This document shows positions 30,421 through 39,906 of a DNA stretch of 64,000 nt, piece by piece. The notes beneath the pieces were generated by a model. The model had not been told where the DNA came from. It saw only the letters and a list, made by a program, of their open reading frames with translations, and ran no database searches. Source of the DNA: DASYQD01 sp963846495. Its GTDB lineage: Bacteria; Acidobacteriota; Thermoanaerobaculia; Multivoradales; JAIOJS01. The DNA is taken from positions 62,001-126,000 of the forward strand of contig CAWJWP010000024.1 in NCBI GenBank assembly GCA_963846495.1, read 5' to 3'. A program made the position numbers and the translations under genes. The stretch's first letter is position 1, and each line of letters begins with the position of its first letter.

Positions 30421-32101
30421 CTAGCGGCGAGGCGGCGTCGCGTCGATCGGCTCGACGCGGTAGATGGCTAGCAGCGTCGAGCCCTGCCGGCGCACGGTGT
30501 GGAGCGGGCGCTGGGTGTCGACGATGTGGCGCAGGCGCGGCGTGTACCAGGCCTCGCGCGTCATCAGCATCAGGTACTGCGGCCGGCCGTCGTCGCGCCA
30601 CCCGTCGTGGGGCACCAGCTCGAAGCCGCCGAGGAACGGCGCGGCCGCGTGGGAGCCCATCGGCACCAGCACGAACGAGCCGAGCGTCGCGTGGTCGGCG
30701 AGCCACTCGGCGCCCTCCTTGTAGCTGTTGCACCAGTACTCGAGCTCGACACGGCGCTGCGCCTCGGGGCCGAGAGCGAGCCGCGCCGGAGCGTTGAGGT
30801 AGGCATCGGCGTAGGGGTGGATCGCGGCGAGCTCGCCGGCGAGGGCGAGGAGGCTCGCGGTGAAGAGCGCGCCGAGGACCAGCGCCGCGCGCCGCCGTCG
30901 CCGTCGACGACGACGGGATCCGCCGCGCGCGACGCGGCGCGCCAGAGCGCGACCCCCGTCGCGTACACGCCGCCGGCCCCGAGCAGCGCGAGCGCCGGCA
31001 ACGCCGGCACCAGGTGTCGGGCGCCGTCGTAGTGTGCCGGCGCGCGCAGGTCGGCGAGCACGAAGAGCCGAGCCAGAGCGAGGCGAGGCGGCAGAGACGC
31101 GCCGCCGGCCCGCCGCGCGCGGCGCAGACGAGGCCGGCGAGCGCGCGCGAGCAGCAGCGGCACGGGCGTGGCGATGACGAGGCTCACGATCCCGTAGTGC
31201 CACGGCAGCTCGTTCGGCCGGTAGAGCGTCGCCCAAGTAGAGGACGCGCATGGAGACGTCGAAGGCCTGCACGCGGTCGAGCAGGAACTGCGCGCGCTGC
31301 CACGGCGCCGGCCAGAGCCACGGCCAGAGAAGCGAGCGCCGTCGCGGCCGCGAGCGCGACCGCGAGCGACAACCCGGCGAGCCGGCGTCGCCACGGCCCG
31401 CTTCCCGCCGCCGCGATCCACACCACGGCGAGCGGCACGAGCAGCACGCCGCTGACGTGGCTCGCCAGCGCCGCGCCGATCGCCAGGCCGAGCAGCGTGA
31501 AGTCGCGCCAGCTGCCTCGGCTCGCGCGCGACAGCGCGAGCACCGCGGCGCCGAACGCCAGCAGCCCGACGACGTCTTTGGGATTGGCTTGCGAGTGCGC
31601 GACGAGCTTCGGCTGCAGCACGAGCAGCAGCACCGCGAGCGGCGCGAGCAGCCGAGCGCCGATCTCGCCTCGCCACACGTCCTCGCTCGGGTCCGCGCGT
31701 TCCAGCGCGTTTCGAGCCGCGCCCTCGCGCCCCGCGATCCGAGCCACCAGCCACACGGCGAGCGTGCACGCGAGCAGGTTGACGAGGTGGAAGCCGAGGT
31801 AGCTTCCCGGCTCCCAGAACAGCCGATTCACCACCGCCGCCAGCGCCGCCCGCAGCGAGTCGGCGGCGAACTGGTAGCCCGGCAGCTCGTGCCAGGGCCA
31901 GCTCGGCAGCGGCCCGCCGCCGATAGGCCGCCGCGATCAGCTCGAGGTTCTGCGCGCCGGCCCGATAGCTCTCGCTGCTCGTCCCAGGTGATGCCGTAGT
32001 CGGCGAGGGTAGCGAGGCCGTGGGCGAGGAAGGCGAGCGCGGCGACGCCGCCTCCGTGCGCGGCGAGCCAACGAAGCGCCGCTGCGCAACGGTGGGCGCA
32101 T
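30421..32101 (-). CDS. GT-C (GT39-like) membrane glycosyltransferase, several frameshifts
   Basis: A membrane protein of roughly 550 residues broken by at least four single-base shifts (near 31930, 31318, 31228 and 30930). Pieces in order: AALAFLAHGLATLADYGITWDE, the early acidic motif of GT-C enzymes; WPWHELPGYQFAADSL; FWEPGSYLGFHLVNLLACTL; many hydrophobic segments; NELPWHYGIVSLVIATPVPL; RHLVPALPALALLGAGGVY. The end carries YWCNSYKEGAEWL and LVPMGSHAAAPF. Expected to move a sugar from a lipid carrier to a protein or glycan at the membrane. Homologous in layout to the intact enzyme at 33604-35313. It shares a bidirectional -10 region with the lipoprotein gene at 32148. The exact start (ATG 32101) is uncertain. 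Confidence 0.6.
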
Positions 32102-32110
32102 CGGCGCGGG

Positions 32111-32118
32111 ACTATACT
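32111..32118. promoter_or_regulatory. Bidirectional -10 region
   Basis: ACTATACT reads TATACT (32113-32118) on plus and TATAGT (32116-32111) on minus, so overlapping -10 hexamers can serve the divergent lipoprotein and glycosyltransferase genes. Confidence 0.4.
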
Positions 32119-32147
32119 CGCCCGCCTTCGACACCGCCGTCCTCGCG

Positions 32148-33560
32148 ATGCGCAAGCTGCTGCCCTTCTTCGCCTTCGCCGCCCTGCTCCTGCTCGGCTG
32201 CCCGCGCGAGCAGCGGCGTCCGAACCTGCTGCTCCTCGTCGTCGACTGCCTGCGCGCCGACGCGCTGTCGGTCGCCGGTTACGCGCGGCCGACGACGCCC
32301 AACATCGATGAGCTCGCCCGCGAGGGCAGCCGCTTCACGCGCGCCTACGCGCAGGCGAGCTGGACGCGGCCGTCGCTGCCCACCATCCTCACCGGCCTCT
32401 ACCCGAGCGAGCACGGCCTCATCGACCTCGAAGGCGATCCCAACACACCGCTGGCGGCGCTCGACGAGTCGGTCGTCACGCTTGCCGAGCGCCTCGAGCA
32501 GGCGGGCTACGGCACCGCCATGGTGGGCGACCAGCACCAACTCTCGCCGCGCTTCGGCCTGCAGCAGGGCTTCGACCTCTGGCAGCCGAAGGCGGGCGAC
32601 GGCGCCAACATCCAGCGCCGCTTCCTCGAGTGGCAGGGCGCGCTGCAAAAGGGGCAGCCGTTCTTCGCCTACCTCCACTACCTCGAGCTCCACTGGCCGT
32701 ACTGCCCGCCGAAGGACCTGCGCGGCCGCTTCGACGAAGGTCCGAGCCGCCTCAACCCGTGCGCCGACTGGCGCAAGCTGCGCGACGACATGAGGAGCGG
32801 CGCCTACGTCGTCTCACCCGAGGACCGCCAGCTGCTGCGTGCCCGCTACGACGAAGAGCTCCTCGGCGTCGACCGTCTCATCGGCGAGCTCGTCGCCGAG
32901 CTCAAGGGCCGCGGCCTCTACGACGACACGCTGATCCTCGTCACCGGCGACCACGGCGAGGAGTTCGGCGAGCACGGCGGCTGGTTCCACGGCCACACCC
33001 TGCACGACGAGCTGCTGCGCGTGCCGCTGGTGTGGAAGCCGCCGTCCTCGTGGGAGGCGCCGCGCGACCAGACGATCGACGGCCTCGTCCAGCAGCGCAA
33101 CGTCGCCGCGACCTTCCTCGACGCCGCCGGCGTCATGGAGCTGCCGCCGGGCACGCACACGCTGGTGCCCTGGATCCGCGGCGAGCGCCGCGACGCGCCC
33201 GACCGCTACGTGGTGTCGGAGGGCGTCGACCAGATCGCCCTCAACGAAGGGCGCTGGAAGATGATCGTCGGCCGCGACGGCGCGCAGACGGCAGCCGACG
33301 CCGGCGGCGGCTTCCAGCTCTACGACCTGCAGAAGGACCCGCGCGAGCAGAAGAACCTCGCCGAGGGCAAGCGCACGCGCCTGGCGCTCATGCGGCAGCT
33401 CATCGACAACTGGAAGAAGGGCCTCCACTCCGCGCCGTCGAGGCGGGTGACGGTGGACACCGAGACCCACAAGGGGCTCGAGGCCCTCGGCTACGTGGGC
33501 GCGGCGCGGCCGCGCGCGACGCCCTCTCCGGCCCCCTCACCATCGCCGTCGCCGCGGTGA
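32148..33560 (+). CDS. Sulfatase-like alkaline-phosphatase-superfamily lipoprotein
   Basis: 470 residues. Lipoprotein signal (AALLLLGC, Cys at about 18). Metal-binding D in NLLLLVVDCLRADALS; the nucleophile region reads ASWTRPSLPTILTG where sulfatases have C/S-x-P-x-R. So a Thr nucleophile, as in phosphoethanolamine or glycerol-phosphate transferases, is more likely than a formylglycine. The second metal site is VTGDHGEEFGEHGG (about residue 266). A Pro/Ser-rich tail closes the protein. Located among glycosyltransferases, it probably modifies or hydrolyses a surface polymer in the periplasm. No Shine-Dalgarno is visible; TATACT lies 29 bases upstream. Confidence 0.75.
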   Translation: MRKLLPFFAFAALLLLGCPREQRRPNLLLLVVDCLRADALSVAGYARPTTPNIDELAREGSRFTRAYAQASWTRPSLPTILTGLYPSEHGLIDLEGDPNTPLAALDESVVTLAERLEQAGYGTAMVGDQHQLSPRFGLQQGFDLWQPKAGDGANIQRRFLEWQGALQKGQPFFAYLHYLELHWPYCPPKDLRGRFDEGPSRLNPCADWRKLRDDMRSGAYVVSPEDRQLLRARYDEELLGVDRLIGELVAELKGRGLYDDTLILVTGDHGEEFGEHGGWFHGHTLHDELLRVPLVWKPPSSWEAPRDQTIDGLVQQRNVAATFLDAAGVMELPPGTHTLVPWIRGERRDAPDRYVVSEGVDQIALNEGRWKMIVGRDGAQTAADAGGGFQLYDLQKDPREQKNLAEGKRTRLALMRQLIDNWKKGLHSAPSRRVTVDTETHKGLEALGYVGAARPRATPSPAPSPSPSPR

Positions 33561-33603
33561 GTCGAGCGCCGCGGCGGCCGAGAGTCCGATCGCCCCTCAG
33601 ACC

Positions 33604-35313
33604 CTAAAGGCCCGGGTTCGGCCTCGCCTCGGCAGGGAGGTCCGGCGGCCGAACGTCGAAAACGAGGTAGGAGTAGCCGACGTGGTCCACCGGATCGAGC
33701 CGGCGGAGCCACGCGAAGCGGTCGTCGCCCAAGACGCCGGTGAGGAAGTTGGCGCGCACGACGATCGTGCCGGTGCGTGGGCGCGGCGGCTCGAGCACTG
33801 CTTGCGGATGCGCGGCGAGCCAGCGCTTTACGAAACGCTCGTTCTGGCCCCAGTCGAGGTTGGAGTCGGCGAGGAGGCGCCAGGCCTGCTTGCGGTCGGT
33901 GAGGAGCTCGTTGAAGTAGCTGATGTAAAACGGGTGCCAGGAGAGGACCGAGACGACGAGCCAGGCGATGGAGGCGGCCAGTGCGAACGCCACCGCGCGC
34001 GTGCGGCGCGGAGTTAGGAGCGGCCAGAAGTTGCGGGCGAGGAGGAGGCCGGCGAAGACATCAAGCGGCGGGAAGAGCATCAGCGAGTAGCGCACACCCA
34101 TCTGGGCGCCGAAGAAGAAGTTGAGGTGGATGGCGAGCAGCAGCGGCGGCAGGAGGAGCGGCGCGAGGTCGGAGCGCCAGCGCAGGGCGTGGCGACGGCA
34201 CCACGCTACGAACAGCGATGCGAGCAGCAGAGCTTGCGTCGGCAGCGGCACTTTGTAGAGCCAGGCCCAGAGGTAGTAGCCGCGGAAGCCGCCGCGCTCG
34301 CGCAGCTCGCCGCGTAGGTATTGGCGGCCGTAGCCCTCACCGCTGCGCTCGCGGTGGTGCACCCAGTCGAGACCTTCGAGGTACGGATACGGCACGGGCA
34401 CCGGCACGCCGGCGAGCACGGGCAAGCGATGCTGCGCCGCTTGCAGCGTCGAGGAGCGGAAGCGATAGTCGCCGAAACGCGTCAACGTGCGGTCGCCGAG
34501 GAAGGCCACGTTGACGACGACGAGGGCGAGCACGGCGGCCGAGGCCGCGCCCGCCGCGGCTGCGAGCAGGCGCCGGCGCACGAGTGCGCGCTCACCGCCG
34601 CGCCACGCGCGCCAGAGCTCGGGTCCCCAGCGCAGCGCCGCGAGCAGCGCTACCAGCGGCAGCAGGAGCACGGCGCTGTACTTGACGACCTGCGCGAACG
34701 CTAACGCGAGCGCCAAGGCGAGCCCGCGCTTGCGAGTTGGCTTCTCGGCGAAGCGCCAGAAGAGATAGAGCACCGCCGTCCAGGCGAGAGCGATCCAGAC
34801 GTCGGTCGTCACCAGCCGCGCGTGGGCGAGCAGGTTGGGGTCGAAGACGCAGAGGAGCAGCGACAACAACGCGGCGCGCTCGCCCCAGAGGCGCCGCGAC
34901 CAGCGCCAGACGAGCCACGCCAGCACGACCGAGGCGAGCATCGTCGGCACGCGCGCGGCGAAAGCGCTCGCTAGCGCCGCTCGCAGCCCGCCCGGCGGCA
35001 GCGCGGCGGCAACGGCGGCGGGCAGCGCGTTGAGCACCGACACCGGCATCTTGCTGTCGTCGAAGCGATGCGCGTCGCCGCGCAGGAGCTGGCGTCCGTA
35101 GCGCAGGTGGCCGGGCTCGTCGTAGGTCGTCGAGAGGTCGACCGTCGCGAGCAGCTCGATGGCGAAGAGAAGCAGCAGCAAGGCCGCGGCAGCCAGCGCG
35201 TAGCGCCGCTCGCCCGCTTGCTCGCGTGAGCCCGCCGCCGTCTCGGCGGCGCCGCCATTGCCCGGTCGCGCTTCGACCGTCGCCGCCCTTGCCGCCACGC
35301 CCGCTTCGCTCAC
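33604..35313 (-). CDS. GT-C (GT39-like) membrane glycosyltransferase
   Basis: 569 residues, intact. About a dozen membrane segments after a 36-residue cytoplasmic N-terminus. The TTYDEPGHLRYGRQLL segment (about residue 62) provides the GT-C acidic pair after the first membrane helix. RVPTMLASVVLAWLVW, VKYSAVLLLP and GVRYSLMLFPPLDVF are family-like. The soluble C-terminal domain (about 470-569) contains DSNLDWGQNERFVKRWL and VVRANFLTGVLGDDRF. Donor and acceptor are unknown. It is the last gene after SxtJ, carbamoyltransferase and DUF5989 on the same strand, so it likely belongs to that surface modification cassette. Confidence 0.75.
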   Translation of the reverse strand: MSEAGVAARAATVEARPGNGGAAETAAGSREQAGERRYALAAAALLLLLFAIELLATVDLSTTYDEPGHLRYGRQLLRGDAHRFDDSKMPVSVLNALPAAVAAALPPGGLRAALASAFAARVPTMLASVVLAWLVWRWSRRLWGERAALLSLLLCVFDPNLLAHARLVTTDVWIALAWTAVLYLFWRFAEKPTRKRGLALALALAFAQVVKYSAVLLLPLVALLAALRWGPELWRAWRGGERALVRRRLLAAAAGAASAAVLALVVVNVAFLGDRTLTRFGDYRFRSSTLQAAQHRLPVLAGVPVPVPYPYLEGLDWVHHRERSGEGYGRQYLRGELRERGGFRGYYLWAWLYKVPLPTQALLLASLFVAWCRRHALRWRSDLAPLLLPPLLLAIHLNFFFGAQMGVRYSLMLFPPLDVFAGLLLARNFWPLLTPRRTRAVAFALAASIAWLVVSVLSWHPFYISYFNELLTDRKQAWRLLADSNLDWGQNERFVKRWLAAHPQAVLEPPRPRTGTIVVRANFLTGVLGDDRFAWLRRLDPVDHVGYSYLVFDVRPPDLPAEARPNPGL

Positions 35314-35332
35314 CGCGGCGGCCGCGGTCCGG

Positions 35333-35498
35333 CTAGAAGAGCGTGTAGATGAACGGCGCCGAGGCCTGGCTCGTCACCACCAGCAGCACGAGGAGCCCCG
35401 AGCACCAGCACGAACGGCACGATCCAGTACACCTTGTTCTGGCGCGCGAACTGGAAGACGTCGCGCAGCAGGGAACCGACGTAGCCGATCTTTGCCAT
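35333..35498 (-). CDS. DUF5989 small membrane protein (one frameshift)
   Basis: 54 residues after removing one G from a GGGG run near 35397. A single membrane segment follows a short cytoplasmic part: MAKIGYVGSLLRDVFQFARQ, NKVYWIVPFVLVLG, then in the shifted frame LLVLLVVTSQASAPFIYTLF. The restored C-terminus is the invariant end of DUF5989, which makes a sequencing error the best explanation. DUF5989 genes usually accompany NodU-type carbamoyltransferases, and that gene is directly upstream. Function unknown. Confidence 0.85.
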
Positions 35499-35549
35499 GG
35501 TGGAGTCCTCAGCAGTGACGGGGGAAGTATAGCGCCCGCGTACGCGTCG

Positions 35550-37394
35550 CTAATCCAACGCGTACTCCTGCTTCCAGTCGATCCCCTCGACCATCGCCGG
35601 CTGCGCCTTCTTCGCCAAGAGGAACGGCCCCAGCACGAGGTAGTCCATCTCGGTGCGCATGAAGCAGCGGTAGGCGTCCTCGGGCGTGCAGACGATGGGC
35701 TCGCCGCGGACGTTGAAGCTGGTGTTGACGACGACCGCGCATCCCGTCGCCTTGTCGAGCTCGCTCAGGATGGCGTGATAGCCGCGGGTTGTCCTGCCGG
35801 GTGCACGGTCTGGATGCGCGCCGAGTAGTCGACGTGGGTGACGGCGGGGATGTCGGAGCGCTCGCGGTTCACCCACTCGAGCAAGTCGTCCGACTTGCGC
35901 TCGTTGCTCGTCGCCGTGCGCCGCTCCTGCTGCACGTCGGCGACGAGCAGCATGTAGGGCGACGGGCGGTCGAGCTCGAAGTAGTCCGCCGCGCGCTCCT
36001 CGAGCACCGACGGCGCGAAGGGGCGGAAGCTCTCGCGGTACTTGATCTTGAGGTTCATCACCGACTGCATCTTCGGCGAGCGCGCGTCGCCCAGGATCGA
36101 GCGCGCGCCGAGCGCCCGCGGGCCGAACTCCATCCGCCCCTGGCAGAGGCCGACGACGTTCTGCTCGGCGAGGAGCCGCGCGATGCGCGGCGCCCAGTCG
36201 CTTGCCGGCAGCTCCTCGTAGGGCAGCGCGTGGGCGTCGAGGTAGTCGCGGATCTGCGCCGCCGGGAACTCCGGCCCGAGCAACGCGCCGCTCATGCCGT
36301 CGCGGCCGTCGCTGCGCCGCGCGCGCGGCTGGTCGAAACCGTTGTGGTAAACCGCGAGCGGCGCACCGAGCGCCCCGCCGGCGTCGCCCGCCGCGGGCTG
36401 GATCCAGATGTCGTCGAAGATGCCGAGGCGCAGCAGCTTGCCGTTGGCGACGCAGTTGAGCGCCACGCCGCCGGCGAGGCAGAGGTGGCGCTTGCCGGTG
36501 AGCTCGCGGGCGTGGCGGGCGAGGCGAATCACCATCTCCTCGCAGACGAGCTGGATCGAGGCGCCGAGGTCCATCTCGCGGCGGGTGATGCGCGACTCGG
36601 GCTTGCGCGCCGGGCCGCCGAAGAGGCGCGCGAAGCGCTCGTTCGTCATCACCAGCCCGTCGAGGTAGCCGAAGTAGTCCATGTTGAGCCGGAACGAGCC
36701 GTCGTCGCGCAGGTCGACGAGCTCGTTGCGGATGGCGTCGGCGTACTTCGGCTCGCCGTAGGGCGCGAGGCCCATCAGCTTGTACTCGCCCGAGTTGACC
36801 TTGAAGCCGGTGAAGTAGGTGAAGGCCGAGTAGAGGAGGCCGAGCGAGTGCGGGAAGGGAATCTCCTGCAGCAGGCGCAGCCGGTGCCCTTCGCCGACGC
36901 CGATCGTCGTCGTCGCCCACTCGCCGACGCCGTCGAGGGTGAGCACCGCCGCCTCCTCGAACGGCGACGGGTAGAAGGCGCTCGCCGCGTGCGACTCGTG
37001 GTGCTGGGTGAAGAAGACCTCGGTCTTGCCGTCGACGCCCGCCTTCTGCCAGCGACTCCTCGATGATGGGCGGGATCCACAGCTTCTCGCGCAGCCAGAG
37101 CGGGATGGCGAGCGTCGCCGAGTGCAAGCCCTTGGGCGCCACCGCGAGGTAGGTCTCGAGGATGCGGTGGAACTTGAGCAGCGGCTTGTCGTAGAAGACG
37201 ACGCCGTCGAGCTTGCTGTCGCGGCCGTCGACGCCGCCCTCGGCGAGGCAGTAGCGCACCGCGTGGTGCGGGAAGCCCTCGTCGTGCTTCTTGCGCGTGA
37301 AGCGCTCCTCCTGCGCCGCGGCGACGACGCGGCCGTCGTCGACGAGGCAGGCGGCGCTGTCGTGGTAGAAGCAGCTGATGCCGAGGAGCTTCAT
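35550..37394 (-). CDS. NodU/CmcH-type O-carbamoyltransferase (frameshifted)
   Basis: 613 residues after removing three inserted bases (near 37050, and two near 35795). It transfers a carbamoyl group from carbamoyl phosphate to a hydroxyl on a sugar or secondary metabolite. The N-terminal YrdC-like/Kae1-like part starts LGISCFYHDSAACLVDDG. FFTQHHESHAASAFYPSPFE holds the metal-binding His pair; LTLDGVGEWATTTIG and LCLAGGVALNCVANGKL form the ATP-grasp-like Kae1 core. The C-terminal domain has GRMEFGPRALGARSILGDAR, FRPFAPSVLEERA and NTSFNVRGEPIVCTPEDA. It lies between SxtJ and DUF5989 in the order known from other phyla. Confidence 0.9.
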   Translation of the reverse strand: MKLLGISCFYHDSAACLVDDGRVVAAAQEERFTRKKHDEGFPHHAVRYCLAEGGVDGRDSKLDGVVFYDKPLLKFHRILETYLAVAPKGLHSATLAIPLWLREKLWIPPIIEESLAEGGRRRQDRGLLHPAPRVARGERLLPVAVRGGGGAHPRRRRRVGDDDDRRRRRAPAAPAAGDSLPALARPPLLGLHLLHRLQGQLGRVQADGPRALRRAEVRRRHPQRARRPARRRLVPAQHGLLRLPRRAGDDERALRAPLRRPGAQARVAHHPPRDGPRRLDPARLRGDGDSPRPPRPRAHRQAPPLPRRRRGAQLRRQRQAAAPRHLRRHLDPARGGRRRRGARCAARGLPQRFRPAARAAQRRPRRHERRVARAGVPGGADPRLPRRPRAALRGAAGKRLGAAHRAAPRRAERRRPLPGADGVRPAGARRALDPGRRALAEDAVGDEPQDQVPRELPPLRAVGARGARGGLLRARPPVALHAARRRRAAGAAHGDEQRAQVGRLARVGEPRALRHPRRHPRRLLGAHPDRAPGRTTRGYHAILSELDKATGCAVVVNTSFNVRGEPIVCTPEDAYRCFMRTEMDYLVLGPFLLAKKAQPAMVEGIDWKQEYALD

Positions 37395-37440
37395 CGCCGG
37401 CTACCCGCCGCGTGAGGAGAGGACGCTGCCTTCGACATCG

Positions 37441-37998
37441 TCAGAACGGCTTGCGGTAGTGGTCGAGGCCGGCGGGCGTCGCCTGCGCTTCCTGCCAGTA
37501 CGAGGAGCGCGCGGCGTCGAGGCCGCGGGTGAGGCGCAGCTTGCCCGTCGCGCGCAGCAGCAGGCCGACGGGGAGGAAGAGGAGGTAGTAGGCGAGGCCG
37601 ATGAGCAGCCAGGTCATCGCGACGCCGACGCCGCGAGCGAAGGCCGCGAGCGCGAGCTGCAGCCGATGGAAGCCACCGAGCGGCGAGACGAGGGCGAGGA
37701 GCGTCGTCAGCAAGGCGATCGCGGCGACGACCGCCGCTGCGCGCGGCTTGTCGAGCCAGAAGTAGAGCGCGCTGGCGGCGAGGAGACCGATGGCGCCGCC
37801 GAGGAGGCCTTTCCTGCGCGCCGCGGCGGCGGCTTTCGCCTGCACTTCGCCGGCATCGGCCGCGCGCGCGCGGCGCCACTGCCAGGCGACCTCCGCGGCA
37901 GCGTTCGCACGGCTGCCGGCGTCGGCGCGCGTAGCTGCGCCCGGACGGTCGGCCGCGTCCGGCACCGGCGGCGAAAGCTGCGCGGCGATCTCGCTCAT
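37441..37998 (-). CDS. SxtJ family membrane protein
   Basis: 185 residues. A Pro/Ala-rich soluble N-terminus is followed by three to four membrane segments (GGAIGLLAASALYFWL, AAVVAAIALLTTLLALV, WLLIGLAYYLLFLPVG). The end has the family signature PVGLLLRATGKLRL, then SYWQEA and HYRKPF. SxtJ proteins accompany carbamoyltransferases in saxitoxin and many other clusters, but their role is unknown. The start ATG 37998 is chosen at MSEIAAQLSPP; a longer frame exists upstream with poor coding character. First gene of the cassette on the minus strand. Confidence 0.75.
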   Translation of the reverse strand: MSEIAAQLSPPVPDAADRPGAATRADAGSRANAAAEVAWQWRRARAADAGEVQAKAAAAARRKGLLGGAIGLLAASALYFWLDKPRAAAVVAAIALLTTLLALVSPLGGFHRLQLALAAFARGVGVAMTWLLIGLAYYLLFLPVGLLLRATGKLRLTRGLDAARSSYWQEAQATPAGLDHYRKPF

Positions 37999-38147
37999 CT
38001 TCGTGAGTTGCCTGGATTTCCCCGACGCTGTCGGTCCGTTCGGGGCGCGGTAGGTTACCACGCAGGTCCCCACGGTCGGGGACCTGCGCGGTGACGTCGC
38101 CGCTCGCCTGCCGGCTCGCGACTCTGGTCAGCACGCAGGGTCCGTAG

Positions 38148-39906
38148 ATGCTCACCAACCTCGAGATCGCCGACGCCCTCGACCGCCTTGCCGACCTCCT
38201 GCAGGTCGAGCGCGAGAACCCGTTCAAGGTGCGCGCCTTCCGCCGTGCCGCGCGCACGGTCGAGGGGCACGCGCTGCCGATGACGCAGCTGCTGGCGCAG
38301 GGCGGCGATCCGACCAAGCTGCCCGGCATCGGCAAGGAGATCGGCGCCTGCATCCGCGAGCTGGTCGAGACCGGACACCTGACGCGGCTCGAGACGCTGC
38401 AGAAGGACGCGCCGCCGTCGCTCCTCGAGTTGATGCGGCTGCCGGGGCTGGGGCCGAAGCGGGCGCGGGTCGTCTGGGACCGCCTGCGCATCGCCACCCT
38501 GCCCGAGCTCGAGGCCGCGGCGGCGGCGGGCAAGCTCGCCGAGCTGCCCGGCTTCGGCGAGACGACGCAGACGCGCCTCTTGACCGCGCTCGCCGAGAAG
38601 CGGCAGGCCGGCCGCCGGATCCTGCTGCCGCAGGCGGAGACGATCTTCGCCGACCTCCTCCCCCACCTGCGCGGCGTGCCCGGCGTCGTGCGCGCCGAGG
38701 CGGCGGGGAGCTTCCGCCGCCGCGTCGAGACGGTCGGCGACCTCGACGTGCTCGTTGCGGCGAGCGACCCGCCGCGCGTCGTCGCCGCCTTCACCGGCTG
38801 GCATCGCACGGCGCGCGTCGAGGGCGCCGGCGACACCCGCGCCACCATCCTGCTGCGCCGCGGCGTGCAGGTCGACCTGCGCGTCGTGCCGCCGGAGAGC
38901 TTCGGCGCGGCGTGGATCTACCTGACCGGCAGCAAGGCGCACAACGTGGCGCTGCGCGCCCGCGCCGTCGAGCGCGGCTGGAAGCTGTCGGAGTGGGGAT
39001 TGTTCGGCGGCCGGGTCGGTCGCGCGGGGCCGGAAGGCTCCGGCGAGCGGATCGCCGGCGCGAGCGAAGAAGAGGTCTACGCCGCGCTCGGCCTCGCCTG
39101 GGTGCCGCCCGAGCTGCGCGAGGACGAGGGCGAGATCGAGGCCGCCGCGGCGGGCGCGCTGCCCGAGCTCGTGCGCGTCGAGCAGCTGCGCGGCGACCTG
39201 CAGATGCACACCACGTGGTCCGACGGCCGCGCCACGCTCGAGCAGATGGTGGCGGCGTGCGCGGCGCGCGGCTACGAGTACTGCGCGATCACCGACCACG
39301 GCCCAGGGCTGCCGGTGGTGCAGGGGCTCGACGCCTCCGCGCTGCGCGCGCAGCGCGCCGAGGTGGCCGCGGTGCAGGAGCGCCACCCGCAGATCCGCGT
39401 GCTCCACGCGCTCGAGCTCGACGTGCTCGAGGACGGCTCGTTCCCGCTCTCCGACGAGGAGCTAGCGCCGCTCGACCTGCTGCTCGCCGCCGTCCACACC
39501 CGGCTCAAGCTGCCGCGCGAGGCGCAGACGCAGCGCTACTTGCGCGCCCTCGACCACCCGCGCGTCGCCATCCTCGCCCACCCCAGCGCGCGGCGGCTCG
39601 GCATGCGCGGACCCGTCGACGCCAATTGGGAGGCGATCCTCGCGCAAAGCCGCCGCGCGCGGCGTCGCCGTCGAAGCGAACGCCTCGCCGGAGCGGCTCG
39701 ACCTCCACGGCCCGCTGCTGCGGCGCGCGCGCGAGCTCGGCTGCCGCGTCGTCGTCTCGACCGACGCCCACCGCACGCGCGAGCTCGACAACCTGCGCTG
39801 GGGCGTCGACCAGGCGCGCCGCGGCTGGCTGCGCGCCGAGGACGTCCTCAACACGCTGCCGCTCGACGAGCTGCTGCGCGCGCTGCGCGTCCGCGGCGCT
39901 AGCTGA
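38148..39906 (+). CDS. polX: Family X DNA polymerase with PHP domain (one frameshift)
   Basis: 585 residues after removing one A from an AAA run near 39650. Bacterial PolX, a gap-filling repair polymerase with a PHP exonuclease. The N-terminal 8-kDa-like helices (NLEIADALDRLADLLQVERE) and two helix-hairpin-helix motifs (KLPGIGKEIG; LPGLGPKRAR) precede the palm (AGSFRRRVETVGDLDVLV; GVQVDLRVVPPESFG). The PHP domain begins DLQMHTTWSDG (about residue 350) with TDHGPGL, LHALELDVL and, in the shifted frame, VVVSTDAHRTREL. All PHP metal ligands can be traced. Divergent from SxtJ; ends overlapping the APC permease end. Confidence 0.9.

Noticed and set aside
39462..39898. C-terminal extension of the amino acid permease to 637 residues
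   Set aside because: The extra part is antisense to the PHP domain of polX and has no membrane or domain character; a one-base shift restores a normal end.
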